A DNA stretch of 7,937 bases from Epsilonproteobacteria bacterium 4484_65. GTDB taxonomy: Bacteria > Campylobacterota > Campylobacteria > Campylobacterales > Sulfurovaceae. The DNA lies in the NCBI GenBank assembly GCA_002085305.1, contig NATJ01000034.1, forward strand, positions 1 through 7,937. The letters run 5' to 3'. This document shows, in pieces, positions 6,748-7,937 of the stretch. Under the pieces are notes generated by a model. It saw only the letters and a program-made list of their open reading frames with translations. It did not search any database and had not been told where the DNA came from. The stretch's first letter is position 1; every line of letters starts with the position of its first letter. The translations under genes were made by a program, and so were the position numbers.

Positions 6748-6753
6748 AGTATA
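6748..6753 (-). promoter_or_regulatory. Probable -10 box (TATACT) of the AAA+ operon
   Basis: The minus strand reads TTGTTATACT, a good sigma-70 -10 hexamer located 52 nt before the TTG start. The sequence at -35 (GTCAAA region, 17-nt spacing) is a poor match. The box forms one end of the 24-bp palindrome. Confidence 0.5.
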
Positions 6754-6765
6754 ACAAATATTTGC

Positions 6766-6771
6766 TATACT
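6766..6771 (+). promoter_or_regulatory. Probable -10 box (TATACT) of the DUF1566 / HPr-Enzyme I unit
   Basis: TGCTATACT has a good -10 hexamer, with TTTGAG (6744-6749) 16 nt upstream as a partial -35 match. The start of transcription would be near 6778, giving a leader of about 30 nt that ends in AAAAGGAG before the ATG. Confidence 0.5.
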
Positions 6772-6806
6772 TTGACTAATGCATTTTCTAAATATTAAAA
6801 GGAGCA

Positions 6807-7220
6807 ATGATGCGTATACTGTTAATGATAACTCTAGCCTTCTCTATGATGATGGCTGAATCAACAATGATAAAAGACCCTAAAACCAATCTTATCTGGG
6901 AAGATAATATGCATGTTTCAGAAGTGAAGATCACACATATTAAAGCAAAGATCTACTGTAGCGAGTTAAAGCTTGGTGATTTTGATAACTGGCGTTTGCC
7001 TACATTGCAGGAACTGCTTACTATCGTAGATTATAAACGCTATAAACCTGCGCTTGTAAACGGGTTTAACTATAGCAATAAAGATACACTTTACTGGTCA
7101 AGTACGCCTTATGCCAAAACAAGTGATGAGTTCTGGGGTGTAAGTTTTAAAGATGGTGCCACAAGTAATGCATCAGAGACGTATGACAGATATGTACGTT
7201 GCGTAAGAGACAGCCAATAA
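6807..7220 (+). CDS. Exported DUF1566 (Lcl C-terminal domain) protein
   Basis: This 137-residue protein consists of a signal peptide (about residues 1-17, RILLMITLAFSMMMA, cleavage before E18) and a single DUF1566 / Lcl_C domain. Signature pieces are TNLIWED (28-33), NWRLPTLQEL (61-70), LYWSSTPY (95-102), FWGVSFKDG (109-117) and the closing YVRCVR (129-134). Family members are secreted or periplasmic and related to a collagen-like-protein tail domain; no catalytic role is known to me. The two Cys (51 and 132) could form a disulphide, as is common in this family. The start is ambiguous: GGAG at 6801-6804 is only 2 nt from the first ATG (6807) but 5 nt from the second (6810), so Met2 may be the true start. 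The stop is 3 nt before the HPr-Enzyme I gene, which implies co-transcription, but I know of no functional link between the two. Confidence 0.88.
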   Translation: MMRILLMITLAFSMMMAESTMIKDPKTNLIWEDNMHVSEVKITHIKAKIYCSELKLGDFDNWRLPTLQELLTIVDYKRYKPALVNGFNYSNKDTLYWSSTPYAKTSDEFWGVSFKDGATSNASETYDRYVRCVRDSQ

Positions 7221-7223
7221 TTA

Positions 7224-7937
7224 ATGTCATTGTTTCAAAAGTTCTTTTCCAAACCCCAGACTAAACAACTCAGCATCACTTCAAATAATGGGTTTCACCT
7301 CAGACCCGTTGCGCAGTTTGTCTCTCTAGCCAAGACTTTCTCGTGTCAAGTTACTGCTACATTTAAAGATAAAACGGTGGATGCAAAGGGTGTCAACAGT
7401 CTCTTATCTCTCTCTTTGGAAAAAGGAGACAGCTTTACACTTATTACAAAAGGTAAAAAAGCAGAGGAAGCACTTGGAGAGCTCTATACACTTTTTGAAA
7501 CACTTATGCATAATGATAAAGAGATCAAGCAGATAGAAAAAGAGACTTACAGCTATGAAGGCAGTGTCATAGAAGGGGATATTATTTCAGAAGGTATTGC
7601 TATCGCTCCTCTATATACCTATACAGCAAAAGAGATCCTGCAAAAAAGTGATTTGAGTTTTCAAGAAGCCCTGCATAAAGGTATAGATGAACTAGAAGTG
7701 CTTTACACTACACATCAAAAAAATGATACGGCAAGCATCTACCTCGCACAAAAAGAACTTTTAGCTTCACTAGGACAAAAAAGTCAGACACTTACTGAAT
7801 TTGAACAACTCGTAGACAAAGAGTCCCAACAACTTTTAGGGACAAAACTTGACTCTAAAAGAAGTGATTATCAAGATCTACTGCAACGTGTAAAAAAACA
7901 GTTGGGCATAGAGCTGAAAGCAACTTTCCCCGATACA
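7224..7937 (+). CDS. HPr-Enzyme I fusion of the phosphotransferase system, C-terminus cut by window edge
   Basis: The frame runs from ATG 7224 to the right edge (238 codons) with no stop. Residues about 14-100 are an HPr domain: GFHLRP places the phosphorylated His at residue 25 with Arg27 kept, and KGVNSLLSLSLEKGD aligns Ser59 with the regulatory Ser46 of HPr. Residues from about 112 resemble the N-terminal domain of Enzyme I (EGSVIEGDIISEGIAIAPLY), followed by helical sequence as in the HPr-binding subdomain. The Enzyme I active-site His and the PEP-binding barrel would lie beyond the window. In this family, PEP phosphorylates Enzyme I and the phosphate passes to HPr, here within one cytoplasmic polypeptide. 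The ribosome site is weak (AAGAGA 15 nt or more upstream), so translation is probably coupled to the preceding gene. Whether it feeds sugar uptake or a purely regulatory route cannot be told here; annotations often use ptsP or ptsI for such proteins. Confidence 0.87.
   Translation, partial: MSLFQKFFSKPQTKQLSITSNNGFHLRPVAQFVSLAKTFSCQVTATFKDKTVDAKGVNSLLSLSLEKGDSFTLITKGKKAEEALGELYTLFETLMHNDKEIKQIEKETYSYEGSVIEGDIISEGIAIAPLYTYTAKEILQKSDLSFQEALHKGIDELEVLYTTHQKNDTASIYLAQKELLASLGQKSQTLTEFEQLVDKESQQLLGTKLDSKRSDYQDLLQRVKKQLGIELKATFPDT

Larger units (their letters stand above)
6748..6771. promoter_or_regulatory. 24-bp near-perfect palindrome in the divergent promoter
   Basis: Arms 6748-6759 and 6760-6771 pair at 11 of 12 positions; the only mismatch is 6754/6765. 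The centre is CAAATATTTG, and the two ends are the opposing -10 hexamers (AGTATA and TATACT). Such symmetry suits a dimeric repressor that would block both promoters, or it may simply reflect two AT-rich -10 elements back to back. No regulator gene is in the window. Confidence 0.5.

Noticed and set aside
6772..6777. TTGACT as -35 box of the DUF1566 promoter
   Set aside because: The matching -10 position at 17-nt spacing is TTAAAA at 6795-6800, which runs into the ribosome site; TATACT at 6766-6771 is the better promoter.

Overview
The window is AT-rich and reads like a free-living Campylobacterota (epsilonproteobacterial) chromosome, perhaps Sulfurovum- or Sulfurimonas-like. This placement is an inference from base composition, codon choice and gene repertoire (an HPr/Enzyme I fusion, DUF1566 proteins, a single-chain restriction-modification enzyme). 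No marker gene in the window fixes the taxonomy.

Layout: a divergent promoter region at about 6696-6806 separates two transcription units. Leftward, on the minus strand, are four genes. They are a 577-residue AAA+ ATPase (4962-6695, TTG start), a 180-residue protein with two N-terminal membrane segments (4416-4958, only 3 nt after the ATPase stop), a 461-residue exported repeat protein with a C-terminal peptidoglycan-binding domain (2973-4358), and a large Type IIG (Eco57I/TaqI-like) restriction-methylation protein that runs off the left edge (1-2832, 944 codons visible). The last gene follows a likely terminator and appears to have its own promoter. Rightward, on the plus strand, are a small exported DUF1566 (Lcl C-terminal domain) protein (6807-7220) and, 3 nt later, a phosphotransferase-system protein with an N-terminal HPr domain fused to Enzyme I, cut by the right edge (7224-7937).

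How they may work together: the first three minus-strand genes look like one unit placing an ATP-driven remodelling enzyme in the cytoplasm, a small inner-membrane protein with a charged cytoplasmic tail, and a peptidoglycan-anchored protein in the periplasm. I do not recognise this trio as a named system, and an envelope-spanning assembly is only inferred. The restriction-modification gene downstream is probably independently expressed.

The most striking non-gene signal is a 66-bp imperfect palindrome at 1131-1196, sitting in frame in the restriction-modification gene. It adds exactly 22 codons between two conserved family segments just ahead of the NPPY catalytic motif, so it looks like a small palindromic element tolerated inside a protein-coding gene. 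Immediately after NPPY the same gene drops sharply in GC, as expected if the target-recognition part had been exchanged. The divergent promoter also carries a near-perfect 24-bp palindrome whose two ends are the two opposing -10 boxes.
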